A DNA stretch of 64,000 nt from an uncultured Porphyromonadaceae bacterium (GTDB lineage: Bacteria > Bacteroidota > Bacteroidia > Bacteroidales > Muribaculaceae): contig CAMKOE010000006.1 of NCBI GenBank assembly GCA_946414395.1, positions 35,555-99,554 on the forward strand, written 5' to 3'. Under the pieces are notes generated by a model. The model had not been told where the DNA came from and did no database searches. It worked only from the letters and a program-made list of their open reading frames with translations. Below are positions 45,301 to 55,556 of this stretch, in pieces; the stretch's first letter is position 1, and each line of letters starts with the position of its first letter. Both the position numbers and the translations under genes were made by a program.

Positions 45301-46784
45301 GCGGGCAGTACATCGATGGCGCCTTCGGCAGCCTCGTCGGTCTTTTCTTGTCGTTGCTCTTGCATGTGCTTGAGGGATGCCTCCACCGATTCAAACTCGG
45401 GGTGCACCTCGGCGGCATAGTGGCGGTTGAGCGACAGTGCGATGAACATGAGCGACAGGTTGAGCACCAGCGGCGTGAGCGGTGCCCAGTCGCTATTGCC
45501 CTGGACGAGCATGCAACTCACGACACCCAGGCCCGAAATGTTCAAGATGTTGTAATAACGGTTCTGGGAATTGCGGGTACGCCGCTTGAAGGTGGCAATG
45601 TACCAGATGACAAAGCCCAGGATGGGCAGGAAACCCAGCAGGCCCAACTCGTCGATGAGAATAATCCAGATGTTGTGGATGGGGTGGGAGAACATGAATT
45701 CCTCGGGCTGGTAGATGTCGGCCGTGTCAAAAATCTGCTCAAACATCATTGCCGAGCCGTTCTCGACCAGGTAGTTCAAGTGCGCATTGAGGCCCACACC
45801 GATCAGCGGATGGTCTTCAAATATCTCATAACCGCAATAGTAGTGCATGAGTCGCGACGTTGTCATCTCATCAAGGTTTTCCACATCGCTGAACAGGAAG
45901 TTCAACGGGCCGGTAACCAGCAGGGCCACAATGATGCCCAGGGGGATGATGCCCTTGATGACACTCTGCGGGCTGATGAGTTTGTAGCGGCGGAAGACGT
46001 AGAACACCACGATGGTCACGAGCGAGAACACTGTTGCGGCCAGCGCGCTGCGGCTGGCGGTCAACACAATCACGAGAAAACTGATTCCTATCAGGATGGC
46101 GCTCTCGCGGCGCTTGTAGTTGGTCACAAAGCAGGCGACAAAGAAGCCGAAATAGTAAGAGGCATATGTGCCCAAAATATTGGGGTGACCCATCGTGCCG
46201 ACGGCACCGGCTCGGTCATCGTTGCGCGTCGTGGCCTCGGTGTCAAACAGTTTGATGGCCGACTCCATGTCCAGCACGGGGAACAGCAAGGCCAGGAAGA
46301 AGTGCAGGATCACGGTGACCATGAGTCCCATGAAGATGCCGTTCACCACATTCTTGACCGAGAAACTGTTGGCAAACAGGTACATGAAAACGGCAAACGA
46401 TAACAGATAGACCACGGCGACAACCGTCTGAGCCCTGGACACGTCATAGGGGTTAAACAGCGTGTAGACCGCATAACCGCCGAAGACAATCATCAAGGCC
46501 AGATTGGGCCGCCTGATGCGCCATTGCTTGTCGCGGGCGATAATCCATATCAGGATTATCGACACGAAATAGAAGGGCCAGATGGCTAGACTGGGGCCGA
46601 ATGAGCCCTCGGTCTCGGTCGCTGCCTTATAGACAGGCAGGTAGAGTCGCGTGAAGCAACAGGAGAAAGTGTAGAGCGCGATGACGATCTCATACAGGCG
46701 ACTTTTCTTCAAACTGATGCCCTCGCGCAGGAAGAAAAACACCAGCGCGAAACACAGGACTACCAATATGAGAACTCGATCCAT
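45297..46784 (-). CDS. O-antigen ligase/polymerase-like membrane protein (Wzy-like)
   Basis: Polytopic; GTMGHPNILGTYASYYFGFF, TASRSALAATVFSL, HPLIGVGLNAHLNYLVENG, FSHPIHNIWIILIDELG. Confidence 0.85.
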   Translation of the reverse strand: MDRVLILVVLCFALVFFFLREGISLKKSRLYEIVIALYTFSCCFTRLYLPVYKAATETEGSFGPSLAIWPFYFVSIILIWIIARDKQWRIRRPNLALMIVFGGYAVYTLFNPYDVSRAQTVVAVVYLLSFAVFMYLFANSFSVKNVVNGIFMGLMVTVILHFFLALLFPVLDMESAIKLFDTEATTRNDDRAGAVGTMGHPNILGTYASYYFGFFVACFVTNYKRRESAILIGISFLVIVLTASRSALAATVFSLVTIVVFYVFRRYKLISPQSVIKGIIPLGIIVALLVTGPLNFLFSDVENLDEMTTSRLMHYYCGYEIFEDHPLIGVGLNAHLNYLVENGSAMMFEQIFDTADIYQPEEFMFSHPIHNIWIILIDELGLLGFLPILGFVIWYIATFKRRTRNSQNRYYNILNISGLGVVSCMLVQGNSDWAPLTPLVLNLSLMFIALSLNRHYAAEVHPEFESVEASLKHMQEQRQEKTDEAAEGAIDVLPA

Positions 46785-46801
46785 GCGCTCAGGTCGATTT
46801 G

Positions 46802-49129
46802 TTACTCGTCATCCTTGTTGTTCTTCTGACCATAGCCGTAGGTGTTGTCGTTGCTGGGCTTGGTGTCATTGAGGACGACGCACATGTTCTTGAGTTGCTT
46901 GTTGGCGGCAATGCGGTTCATGTACTTGACGAGGTTGCGCTTGGTGTAGTTGGCGCGGGTGACATAGACGGTCGCGTTGCAGTACTTGTCAAGTGCAAAA
47001 CTGTCGCTCACCTGGGCCACAGGTGCCGAGTCGACGATAATCACGTCATAGTGCTCACGCAGGTCGGCGAAGAAGTCCTTCACGCGGTCGCTCAGCAGCA
47101 ACTCCGACGGGTTGGGGGGAATAGCGCCGCCGACAAACACGTCCAGACCGTTGACCTCCCGGCACTGCTGGGCAATCTGCTCCAGCGAGACGTCGCCACG
47201 CGACAAGTAACTCGTCACGCCAGGCATCTCGTTGAGGTTGAGCATCTGGGCCAGTTTGGGGTTGCGGATGTCCATGCCCACGAGGGCCACGCGCTTGCCC
47301 AGCAAGGCAAACGACGAGGCGATATTGGTGCTGATGAACGACTTGCCCTCGCCACTGATGCTGCTGGTGACCAGGATGACCTTGTCGTCTTCCTTGTTGA
47401 GCATGAACTGCAGGTTGTTGCGCACATAGCGGAACAGTTCCACAATCGACGAACTCTTGCCATCCTTGACAACCAGTTGGGTGTTGTGGCGGTTGTGGTG
47501 GATGTGGCCGATGAAGGGAACCTGGGAAATCTCCTCCAGTTCTTCCTGGTTGGAGAACTTGGTGGTGAACAGGTCTTTCAGGTAGATCAACAACAGCGGC
47601 AGCAGCAGGCCGGCAAGCAGTGCCATGGCCGTGACAACCATCTTGTTGGGGCTCACGGGAGAAATCTGGGCATAGGCATGGTCCACAATCTTGCCCTTGG
47701 GCGTGGTGGCGGCCAGCACGAGCGCGTTCTCCTCGCGTTTCTCGAGCAGGAAGGTGTACAGGGTGTTCTGGATGCCCTGCTGGCGCAGCAGTTCGCGGGC
47801 CTCACGCTCCTGGGTGGGCACCTGGTTCAAGCCCCCGGCCGTCTCGTTGGCCTGGCTGCGGGCTTTGCTCAATTGCAGGTTAAGGCCCTTGATGGAACTG
47901 TTGATGCCTTGCAGCACGTTGGCGTGCATAGTCTCGATTTGCTCATCTATCTGCTTGAGGGCGATGTTGTCACCCTTGGCCGACTGTGACAGTTCCTGGC
48001 GCTTGGCCAGCAGGTTGTTATAGGCCCTGATCGAGCCCGACGCGGCGCTTGAATCCACCTCAAAGGGGATATAACTGTGCTTGTTGGCGGGATTGCTCAC
48101 AAAGTCCCTGACCATGCCGAGCAACTGCTTGTTGGTCTCCAACCTGACGATGGCGCGGTCACTGAGTTCCTGCTTGGCGACGGCCGACTTGATCTGCAAC
48201 TCGGGATCCACAATCTTGTGGGCCCGCTTGTAGGTCTCGATATCGGCCTCACTGCTGGTCAGACCCTTGTAGATGAGGGCCAGACGCTCGTCGATGAACT
48301 TGGCGGTGTTGATGGCTTGCTCGTCCTTCTCATGCTGGCCGCGCTCGTTGTAGAGTTCCATGAGTGTGTTGAGGATGTCGCGGCCGCGGGCCTTGTTGCT
48401 CTCGTTGAGCGACAGGTTGATGCCGTTAGACTTCTTGGTGGCCAGTTTGACCTTGATGCGCTTGTTCAGAATTTCGCCCAGCACATAGTTGCCATAGAGG
48501 TCGGCGGTGATGTGACAGGGCTTGCCCTTCTTGTAATTCTCGGTCTGCTTGATGATGAATGTGCCATAGGTGGTCTTGACCGTGACGGGCAACTTGACGT
48601 CCTTGAGGTTGGCCAGTTTGTCACGACCGCTCTTGACCTTGATGTTGGCCAGGCCCTGCTTGTTCACGTCAATCTTGAAGTTGACGTTGGACAAGGTGTC
48701 GAACATCTCCTCGGGGGCTTCGACCTCGATGGGGCTGGAGTTATAATGGTTCTTCGACGGTTTGTACCATTCCTTCTTCTCGACATAGGAGTGGTTGAGG
48801 CCGAGTTGCTTGGCAACCTGGGTGCAGAGTTCCTGGGATGAGAAGACAATCATCTCGTCATCCACCTTGCTGCCCTGGCCCATGAGTTTCATGCTCTTGA
48901 GCAGGTTGGCGCCAGCACCGGCACTATTGTCATCCTGGGCAACCAGCACAACGGCGTTGACACTGTAGATGCGCGTGGCAAACTTCAGGTAGGTGAAGGC
49001 CAGCAGCATGCAGGCCACCAGGGATAACAGGAATAACCACCAGTAGCGCTTGTGCTTGCGCACAAATGCGCTGAAGTCGATAATCTGCTCCTCTTGTTGA
49101 GCAGTGGGAGGTGTATTGAATTGTGCCAT
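46802..49129 (-). CDS. Polysaccharide co-polymerase/tyrosine autokinase (Wzc-like)
   Basis: Wzz-like N-terminal domain; Walker A SSISGEGKSFISTNIASSFALLGKRVALVGMDIRNPKL; DVIIVDSAPV. Confidence 0.93.
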   Translation of the reverse strand: MAQFNTPPTAQQEEQIIDFSAFVRKHKRYWWLFLLSLVACMLLAFTYLKFATRIYSVNAVVLVAQDDNSAGAGANLLKSMKLMGQGSKVDDEMIVFSSQELCTQVAKQLGLNHSYVEKKEWYKPSKNHYNSSPIEVEAPEEMFDTLSNVNFKIDVNKQGLANIKVKSGRDKLANLKDVKLPVTVKTTYGTFIIKQTENYKKGKPCHITADLYGNYVLGEILNKRIKVKLATKKSNGINLSLNESNKARGRDILNTLMELYNERGQHEKDEQAINTAKFIDERLALIYKGLTSSEADIETYKRAHKIVDPELQIKSAVAKQELSDRAIVRLETNKQLLGMVRDFVSNPANKHSYIPFEVDSSAASGSIRAYNNLLAKRQELSQSAKGDNIALKQIDEQIETMHANVLQGINSSIKGLNLQLSKARSQANETAGGLNQVPTQEREARELLRQQGIQNTLYTFLLEKREENALVLAATTPKGKIVDHAYAQISPVSPNKMVVTAMALLAGLLLPLLLIYLKDLFTTKFSNQEELEEISQVPFIGHIHHNRHNTQLVVKDGKSSSIVELFRYVRNNLQFMLNKEDDKVILVTSSISGEGKSFISTNIASSFALLGKRVALVGMDIRNPKLAQMLNLNEMPGVTSYLSRGDVSLEQIAQQCREVNGLDVFVGGAIPPNPSELLLSDRVKDFFADLREHYDVIIVDSAPVAQVSDSFALDKYCNATVYVTRANYTKRNLVKYMNRIAANKQLKNMCVVLNDTKPSNDNTYGYGQKNNKDDE

Positions 49130-49148
49130 AATGGATTTTGGTCTAGGA

Positions 49149-49955
49149 TTAACGGGTGAGTGCGATGACGAGCGATGCGATGACCGACACGCTGCTCACG
49201 ATGGTCGAGATGACCGACAACTTGAAGGCATTGTTCTGGTTATACTTGGAATTGTCGATGCGTATCTTGTTGGGCTCGACATAGATGACGTCGTTCTGCT
49301 TCAAGTAGAAATAGGGCGAGTTGAAGATGTCGCTGCTGCCCAGATCCAGGCGGTTGAAGGTGCGCTTGCCGTTCTCGGTGCGGATGACGTAGATGTGGTC
49401 GCGCTTGGCAAACTCGGTGAGGTCGCTGCACTGTGAAATCGCATCCAGAATCGTGAAATGCTGGTGGCCGGAATAAACGCGCTGCGGATTGCGCACCTCG
49501 CCCATCACATCGACCGAGAAGTTAACGATATCAACGCGCACATGCGGATCCTTCACGTTCTGGGAAACCATGGCGGTGATCTCGCTTGAAATCTCCTCCA
49601 GGGTCTTGCCCTTGACCAGGATGCGTCCCAGCACGGGCATCATGATGTAGCCCTGATTATCCACGATGTAGGTCTGGGTGCGGGGCTGAGTCACCTGGCG
49701 CAGGTTGCCGCGCACGGCGGGGTTGTCCATCGGCAGGTTATAGGCCGACGTGGCCTCGGGAACAGCCGATGTCACCGTGATGACCAACTCGTCGTCGGCC
49801 TCGATGCGGATGGGGTAGTCTCCTTGAGGATTGGGCAGTTCTCCACTCATTTTGGCTTCCAGGTCCTTGAAGTAGGCAAGGGTGTTGTCCTTGGTTGATG
49901 TGCACGACAGCAACGAGGTCGCCGCAATCAGCACTATAAGTATTCTTGATTTCAT
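49149..49955 (-). CDS. Polysaccharide export outer membrane lipoprotein (Wza-like)
   Basis: Lipobox LLSCTST; YPIRIEADDELVITV, GYIMMPVLGRILVKGKTLEEI. Confidence 0.9.
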   Translation of the reverse strand: MKSRILIVLIAATSLLSCTSTKDNTLAYFKDLEAKMSGELPNPQGDYPIRIEADDELVITVTSAVPEATSAYNLPMDNPAVRGNLRQVTQPRTQTYIVDNQGYIMMPVLGRILVKGKTLEEISSEITAMVSQNVKDPHVRVDIVNFSVDVMGEVRNPQRVYSGHQHFTILDAISQCSDLTEFAKRDHIYVIRTENGKRTFNRLDLGSSDIFNSPYFYLKQNDVIYVEPNKIRIDNSKYNQNNAFKLSVISTIVSSVSVIASLVIALTR

Positions 49956-50007
49956 ATCTTATAAATAATGTATCGTTATTTAGTGTAAAAACGCAGATAT
50001 TGATTAA

Positions 50008-51450
50008 TTATTTTATACGGCCAGCCGTTTTTGTGACAAAGGTCTTCCACTGCCGCTCCAACTCGTCACGGAAGGACCACGCGATGCAGCCGATGGCGGC
50101 TAGCATGTAGGCCATGTCGAGGACCGCGTTGCGGCAGTAATAGAAGGGCAAGGCGCTCACCAGCAGCATCACGATGGGCAGAGCCGTGCGGTGATAGATC
50201 TTGAGCGTGAAATAGCGGCGCATGTCGTGCCAGCGGTAGGTCACGAGCACCAGGTAGGTCACCAGTTGCGTGGCGATGACGCCATACACGCCCAGCGGCT
50301 TGATCAGCGCAAAATTGAGCACCACGTTGACGATGGCGGCAAGCATGATGGCGGGCAGGGTGCGCGGGGTGTCCTTGGCGCACTGGTAACCCATGTCAAA
50401 GAATGCCGCAATGGCAAATATCACAGCCGACACGCCCAGCGGATAGATGAAATTGAGGCTCTCATGGTACTCGGGTGCCACCAGCCAGCCATAATTGACC
50501 TTGAGCAGGAACGCATAGGGGATGAGTATCAGGGCCAACACATAGATGTAACTGTTGAACATCTTGGAGAAAAAGCGGTCGCGGTCGGGGCTGTTGTACT
50601 GCAGGATCGCCGTCTCTTGCCATGCCTGATAGAAGATGATGGCCAGCGTGTTGATGATGCCGGTGAAGCGGATGGCCACGGCATACACGCCATTGACGTC
50701 CAGCCCCAGAAAATAGCGGATAAACTGGCGGTCGCTGCTGCCGGTGAGCCACCAGCACAGCGAGCCGGGCAACAGTGGCAGCGTGTAGCGCAGGATGTCC
50801 TTGCCCACCTCACGGGCGCTGATGTTCCAGCGGGTGTTGCGCGTGATGAGCCTCACGCGCATCTCTACAATCACCAGGGCCAGCACGCGGGCAATGATGT
50901 TGGCCAGATACACGCCCTCGATGCCCCATCCGAGCAGTACCACAAAGATGATGCTGAACAGTCCGATGCCAAATGCCGAGATCATGCCCACCGCAACAAA
51001 GGCCCGGTTGTTGCCCAGTCCGCGGAAGACCTGGGAATAGACCTCTTGCAGCGACATGGCTATGAGCATCCCGAAGATGTACCCCAGGTACTTGATGCTG
51101 ACAGTCATCGACAGCACTGCCGTTATAATGAGCGAGACGGCTATCGTGCTCAGCATCGTGCGGGAGACAAAGGTGACGATGCGCTGGCGCTGGGTCTCGT
51201 TGCCGCAATCCAGCAGGAAGCGGAAGGCGCCGTCACGCAGTTGCAGGGTCACGAGGGGGATGAGCAGCATGCAATAGGTCAAGCACACGTCATAGTAGCC
51301 AAAGTCTGACGTGTTGATATAGTGGGTGTACATCGGCACCATCAAGAAGGTGATGAGTTTGGAGCCGATGTTGCCAATAGCATAAATGCCGATGTCCTTG
51401 ATGAATTTAGAACTCCGGCTGCTTGCCTTATTACTATCACTACTAGTCAT
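50008..51450 (-). CDS. Polysaccharide flippase (Wzx/MATE-like)
   Basis: Polytopic; FIKDIGIYAIGNIGSKLITFLMVPMYTHYINTSDFGYYD. Confidence 0.9.
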   Translation of the reverse strand: MTSSDSNKASSRSSKFIKDIGIYAIGNIGSKLITFLMVPMYTHYINTSDFGYYDVCLTYCMLLIPLVTLQLRDGAFRFLLDCGNETQRQRIVTFVSRTMLSTIAVSLIITAVLSMTVSIKYLGYIFGMLIAMSLQEVYSQVFRGLGNNRAFVAVGMISAFGIGLFSIIFVVLLGWGIEGVYLANIIARVLALVIVEMRVRLITRNTRWNISAREVGKDILRYTLPLLPGSLCWWLTGSSDRQFIRYFLGLDVNGVYAVAIRFTGIINTLAIIFYQAWQETAILQYNSPDRDRFFSKMFNSYIYVLALILIPYAFLLKVNYGWLVAPEYHESLNFIYPLGVSAVIFAIAAFFDMGYQCAKDTPRTLPAIMLAAIVNVVLNFALIKPLGVYGVIATQLVTYLVLVTYRWHDMRRYFTLKIYHRTALPIVMLLVSALPFYYCRNAVLDMAYMLAAIGCIAWSFRDELERQWKTFVTKTAGRIK

Positions 51451-51566
51451 AGTCTCGCTTTTGCGGCTGCAAAGTTACAAAATAATTGAGTTTTTGCGCT
51501 CACTTTCGACAATTGTTTGTAATTTCGCACTTGTAATCGCCAGGACAGGGCATTACCGATAATCTG

Positions 51567-52640
51567 ATGATCAAGACAATCAATTCATGGCGAGGACTCA
51601 TAGCCATCGCGGTGGTGCTGTTCCACTGTGGGGTGGGGTGGATATATAACGTTGCGGTCTCGGGCGTGACGTTTTTCTTCATTTCCAGTGCCTTCCTGCT
51701 GGCCATGCGTCATCCGTTTGAGCGACTCACCGCTCTGGAATACAGGCGTTTCCTTTTGGCTCATGCCGCGCGTCTGTATCCGTTGCATTGGCTCGGTCTG
51801 GCCTTGCTCATCATCCTGGCGTTGATTTTCCACACGACGGTTATCGATTGGGGCGCAACGGCATTGAGTTTCATGTTGCTGCATCAGTGGTCACCGGTTC
51901 ATGACGTGCATTATGGCCTCAATCCGGTGTCCTGGTTCCTTGGCGTCCTGCTTTTCTGCTATGTCATCTATCCATTCCTGGCTCGATGGCTGGCTCGATG
52001 GCGTCTGCGCTACAAGGTCTTGCTCGTTGCCAGTCTGGCGATAATACTGGCTCTTGTGCTCTATCCCCTCGATATCCCGCGTCGCGAGGCCATCTTTGTC
52101 AATCCGTTGTCCCACGTGCTGGACGTGTGCTTCGGTCTCATGCTCATCCATGCCTATCACATCCTGGCAAGGCGTTGCCGCAACCTGGGTTTCCGCGCTG
52201 CCACGCTCATCGAGTTGGCTGCCTTCTTGTCCCTGGTGGCAGTGATAGCCGTCAATATGCTTACGACGTGGATCAGGCCGTGGGAGGACGTCATTATTTG
52301 GCTGTTGCCTTCGGGATGCCTTGTCCTGGCAATGGCATTGCTCAATGGCCGGGAGGGCGCCATCGGGCGGGTGTTGCTGTCCAGGCCACTGCAGTGGTTG
52401 GGAGGCATCAGTTTTGAAGTGTTTATCTTGCAGATGGTCGCCTTCCACCTGTTCAATTATGTCCTGGCCCCAGTGGCAGGCCACTTTGGCCTGCTGGTTT
52501 ACTCGAGTCTGGAATGGTTCGCCCTGGCGGTGCTCCTGCCGCTGGCGTGGCTGGTTAACCGCTACTTCACGCGGCCATTGTCGGCAAGAATCAAGCGTGC
52601 CCTGGCACAGTGTGAAAATCCTAATGTAGAAAAGAGATGA
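51567..52640 (+). CDS. Acyltransferase 3-like membrane protein
   Basis: MIKTINSWRGLIAIAVVLFHCGVGW; polytopic; SFEVFILQMVAFHLF. Confidence 0.82.
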   Translation: MIKTINSWRGLIAIAVVLFHCGVGWIYNVAVSGVTFFFISSAFLLAMRHPFERLTALEYRRFLLAHAARLYPLHWLGLALLIILALIFHTTVIDWGATALSFMLLHQWSPVHDVHYGLNPVSWFLGVLLFCYVIYPFLARWLARWRLRYKVLLVASLAIILALVLYPLDIPRREAIFVNPLSHVLDVCFGLMLIHAYHILARRCRNLGFRAATLIELAAFLSLVAVIAVNMLTTWIRPWEDVIIWLLPSGCLVLAMALLNGREGAIGRVLLSRPLQWLGGISFEVFILQMVAFHLFNYVLAPVAGHFGLLVYSSLEWFALAVLLPLAWLVNRYFTRPLSARIKRALAQCENPNVEKR

Positions 52641-53701
52641 TTAAAACGATTAATGGATGGCGAGCCGTTTTTGCAATGGCGATAGTGCTGTTTCACGTCG
52701 GCGTGCTCGGCATGGAGGAAATGACCTGGGCCGGCGTGAGTTTCTTTTTCATGGCCAGCGGCTTCCTGCTGGCTCTCAAGTATCCTGCCGAGCGCATTGA
52801 GGGCCAAGGCCGCCGTTTCGCGTGGCGACATGCCGCCAAATTGTATCCCTTGCACTGGCTCACGCTCATCATCTGGCTCGTGGCAATGGCCTTGCTGGGC
52901 AAACTCGTCATCGACCCGTTAACACTGGGACTCAACACACTGCTGCTGCAGAGTTGGTCTCTGGTCCATGCCATCTATTTCTCCTATAACAAGTTCTCCT
53001 GGTTCTTGAGCACGCTGCTCTTCTGTTACCTGTGCTACCCCTTGCTGGCGCGTTGGTTCAGTCCGCTGCGCATGCGCTACAAGGTGATTGTCCTGGCTGT
53101 GCTCGTGATTGCCGACTTTATCATCCTTGCCGGCAGTGACGACTATAGCCGCACGGCCCTCTATGTCTTCCCCCCTGTCCGTCTCATCGATTTCTTGATA
53201 GGCATGACCCTGGTCCACGGGTGCCGCATCATCAAGGGTAAATCCCTCATGGGTAAAAGCCGGACCGGCATCGATGCCGAACTCGTCTCCATCGCTATGC
53301 TGTCGGCTATGATCATGACCTGCCGTTCCTATGAAAACCTGCTGCCCTGGAGTGACGCTATCCTGTGGTGGATTCCTGTGGCCATGATTGTGATGACCAG
53401 TGTGCTTTATAACAAGCGTGAAGGCTTTGTCGGGAGGATTCTCATCTCGAGACCCATGCAATGGCTGGGAAACATCAGTTTCGAGATTTTTATCCTGCAA
53501 GGCATTGCCGCTCTCGTCTATAACTGCTGGGTGGACCCCGTGCTGGGTCACTTTGGCATCACCCGCGTTGCCAACATCGTCAGCAACGACATCCTCGGCA
53601 CCGATGCCAACCTCCTGGCCGTGTTCATCCTGCCCATCGACATCCTCCTGGCCTGGCTCGTCAACCGCCTCTTCACCCGCCCTCTCGCCCGCTTAGCCTG
53701 A
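52637..53701 (+). CDS. Acyltransferase 3-like membrane protein, paralog of preceding gene
   Basis: MIKTINGWRAVFAMAIVLFHVGVLG; ISFEIFILQGIAALVYN; 4-nt ATGA overlap with preceding stop. Confidence 0.82.
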   Translation: MIKTINGWRAVFAMAIVLFHVGVLGMEEMTWAGVSFFFMASGFLLALKYPAERIEGQGRRFAWRHAAKLYPLHWLTLIIWLVAMALLGKLVIDPLTLGLNTLLLQSWSLVHAIYFSYNKFSWFLSTLLFCYLCYPLLARWFSPLRMRYKVIVLAVLVIADFIILAGSDDYSRTALYVFPPVRLIDFLIGMTLVHGCRIIKGKSLMGKSRTGIDAELVSIAMLSAMIMTCRSYENLLPWSDAILWWIPVAMIVMTSVLYNKREGFVGRILISRPMQWLGNISFEIFILQGIAALVYNCWVDPVLGHFGITRVANIVSNDILGTDANLLAVFILPIDILLAWLVNRLFTRPLARLA

Positions 53702-53817
53702 ACGGAACCAAGATTAGGCCGCTCCTGTGTCTCTGGAGGTGCGTGGAAAACCGCTTGTGGTAACAGTTTTTTACATTTTAAGCAATAAGGTGGGAAAAAT
53801 TGCGTTATAATGGTTAA

Positions 53818-54564
53818 ATGGACCTGACTAGGCTTAGACATATTGCATTGATAATGTTGTTGGCAATGGGGTGCGCGATGGCGCATGCCCAGGATAATGA
53901 CATGATTTTGAACCGCCCGTATGCCGACACCAAGCCGTTCCATTTCGGCTTCTCGGTGGGCATGAATTTCCAGAATCTGGCCATTACCAACAATGGCTTT
54001 GTCACAACCGATGGCCAGGAGTGGTACGCTGATGTGTCTGCTCACTCGCCAGGCTTCAGTGTGAATGTGCTGGCCGATTACCGCATTGCCGAGCACTTCA
54101 ACCTGAGGGTGTCTCCGGGCCTTTACTTCGGCAACAAGGTGGTGCGTTACCTCAACCACTGGGGCAGTCCCGATTGGGCCGAACAGTCCCACTACAAGCA
54201 GAGCCAGAACATCAAGTCGACCTATATCGTGGTGCCTATTGACCTCAAGATGAGCGCCAAGCGCTACCATAACATCAGGCCCTACTTCACGGGCGGCATC
54301 ATGTATGCCCATGACCTTGCCAAGGACCGCAGCGAGCAGTTGAAACTGAAGGACGCCGACCTGATGCTCACCGTGGGCATGGGATGTGATTTCTACATGC
54401 CGTTCTTCAAACTCTGCCCCGAGATTAAGTTCTGCTTCGGCTTGAAGAACCTGCTGGAGCGCAACCGCCCCGACTTGGAAGATGATCCGTCGATGATGCG
54501 TTTCACCCAGAGTGTGAGCAAGATCAAGAGTAATATGGTAGTGGTCACGTTCTTCTTTGAATAA
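53818..54564 (+). CDS. porT: Type IX secretion protein PorT-like outer membrane beta-barrel
   Basis: NRPYADTKPFHFGFSVGMNFQNLAI; barrel strands; adjacent to porP-N. Confidence 0.78.
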   Translation: MDLTRLRHIALIMLLAMGCAMAHAQDNDMILNRPYADTKPFHFGFSVGMNFQNLAITNNGFVTTDGQEWYADVSAHSPGFSVNVLADYRIAEHFNLRVSPGLYFGNKVVRYLNHWGSPDWAEQSHYKQSQNIKSTYIVVPIDLKMSAKRYHNIRPYFTGGIMYAHDLAKDRSEQLKLKDADLMLTVGMGCDFYMPFFKLCPEIKFCFGLKNLLERNRPDLEDDPSMMRFTQSVSKIKSNMVVVTFFFE

Positions 54565-54568
54565 TGTA

Positions 54569-55552
54569 ATGACGGTACAGTTAAATGACATACGACGCCT
54601 GATTGCCGCGATAACCCTGAGTGTGGTCGTCGCGTTTGGCATTAATGCCCAGGTCGATGCGGCGATGTCTCACTTCTGGACGGCTCAGGGCTACTATAAT
54701 CCCGCAGCGGCCGGCAACCTCAATGCGATTCACCTGCAACTGGGCAGCCGCATGCAGTGGGTGGACTTCAAGCATGCCCCGATGACATTCTACATCACCG
54801 CCGACATGCCCTACAAACTGCTGGAGCAGCGCATGGGCGTGGGCTTGAAGGCCGAGTTTGAGCGCATCGGTCTGTACACCAACGCGCGCATCGGTGCCCA
54901 GATCGCTTGGAAACGCAAGATCGGCAAGAGCATGCTCAGCGTGGGCATCCAGCCGGGCATTTTCTCGCAGACCTTCCGTGGCAAGGAGGTCATCATGCCC
55001 GAGGACGAGGCCCATCAGGGTAACGACGAGGCCATCCCCAAGCAGGACGTGTCGGGCACCGCCTTTGACGCCAACGTGGGTGTTTATTTCACCCATCCCA
55101 AGTTCTGGGCCGGTTTTTCGGTCACCCACGTCACGCAGCCGACCATCGAGTTGAAGGTTTCCCGCGAGTCGGTGGATTACTATGCCTTCAACGTGAGCCG
55201 CGGCTATTATTTTATGGGTGGTAGCAATATTCCGATTAATAATACGTTATTTGAAATACAGCCGTCTGCCATGTTTGCCATGACGCAGAAGGCCTGGACA
55301 GCGCAGGTGGCAACCGTCTTGAGATATAACCGCATGTTCAACATCGGCGTGGGTTATCGTCACAAGGACGCCGCCACTGCCTTCATTGGGGTGAATCTGA
55401 AGGACGCCTACATCGGCTATGCCTATGATTATCCGATTTCGGCTATCAGCAAGGCCACCTTCGGTAGCCATGAGGTGTTTGTCACCTATAAAGTGAAACT
55501 GGAGAATCGCGAAAAGAACAAGAACAAACAAAAAAGCATTCGCTTAATGTAA
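54569..55552 (+). CDS. porP: Type IX secretion membrane protein PorP/SprF
   Basis: QGYYNPAAAGNLNAIHLQLGSRMQWVDFKHAPMTF; GVYFTHPKFWAGFSVTHV; ATG at 54569. Confidence 0.9.
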   Translation: MTVQLNDIRRLIAAITLSVVVAFGINAQVDAAMSHFWTAQGYYNPAAAGNLNAIHLQLGSRMQWVDFKHAPMTFYITADMPYKLLEQRMGVGLKAEFERIGLYTNARIGAQIAWKRKIGKSMLSVGIQPGIFSQTFRGKEVIMPEDEAHQGNDEAIPKQDVSGTAFDANVGVYFTHPKFWAGFSVTHVTQPTIELKVSRESVDYYAFNVSRGYYFMGGSNIPINNTLFEIQPSAMFAMTQKAWTAQVATVLRYNRMFNIGVGYRHKDAATAFIGVNLKDAYIGYAYDYPISAISKATFGSHEVFVTYKVKLENREKNKNKQKSIRLM

Positions 55553-55556
55553 GAAT

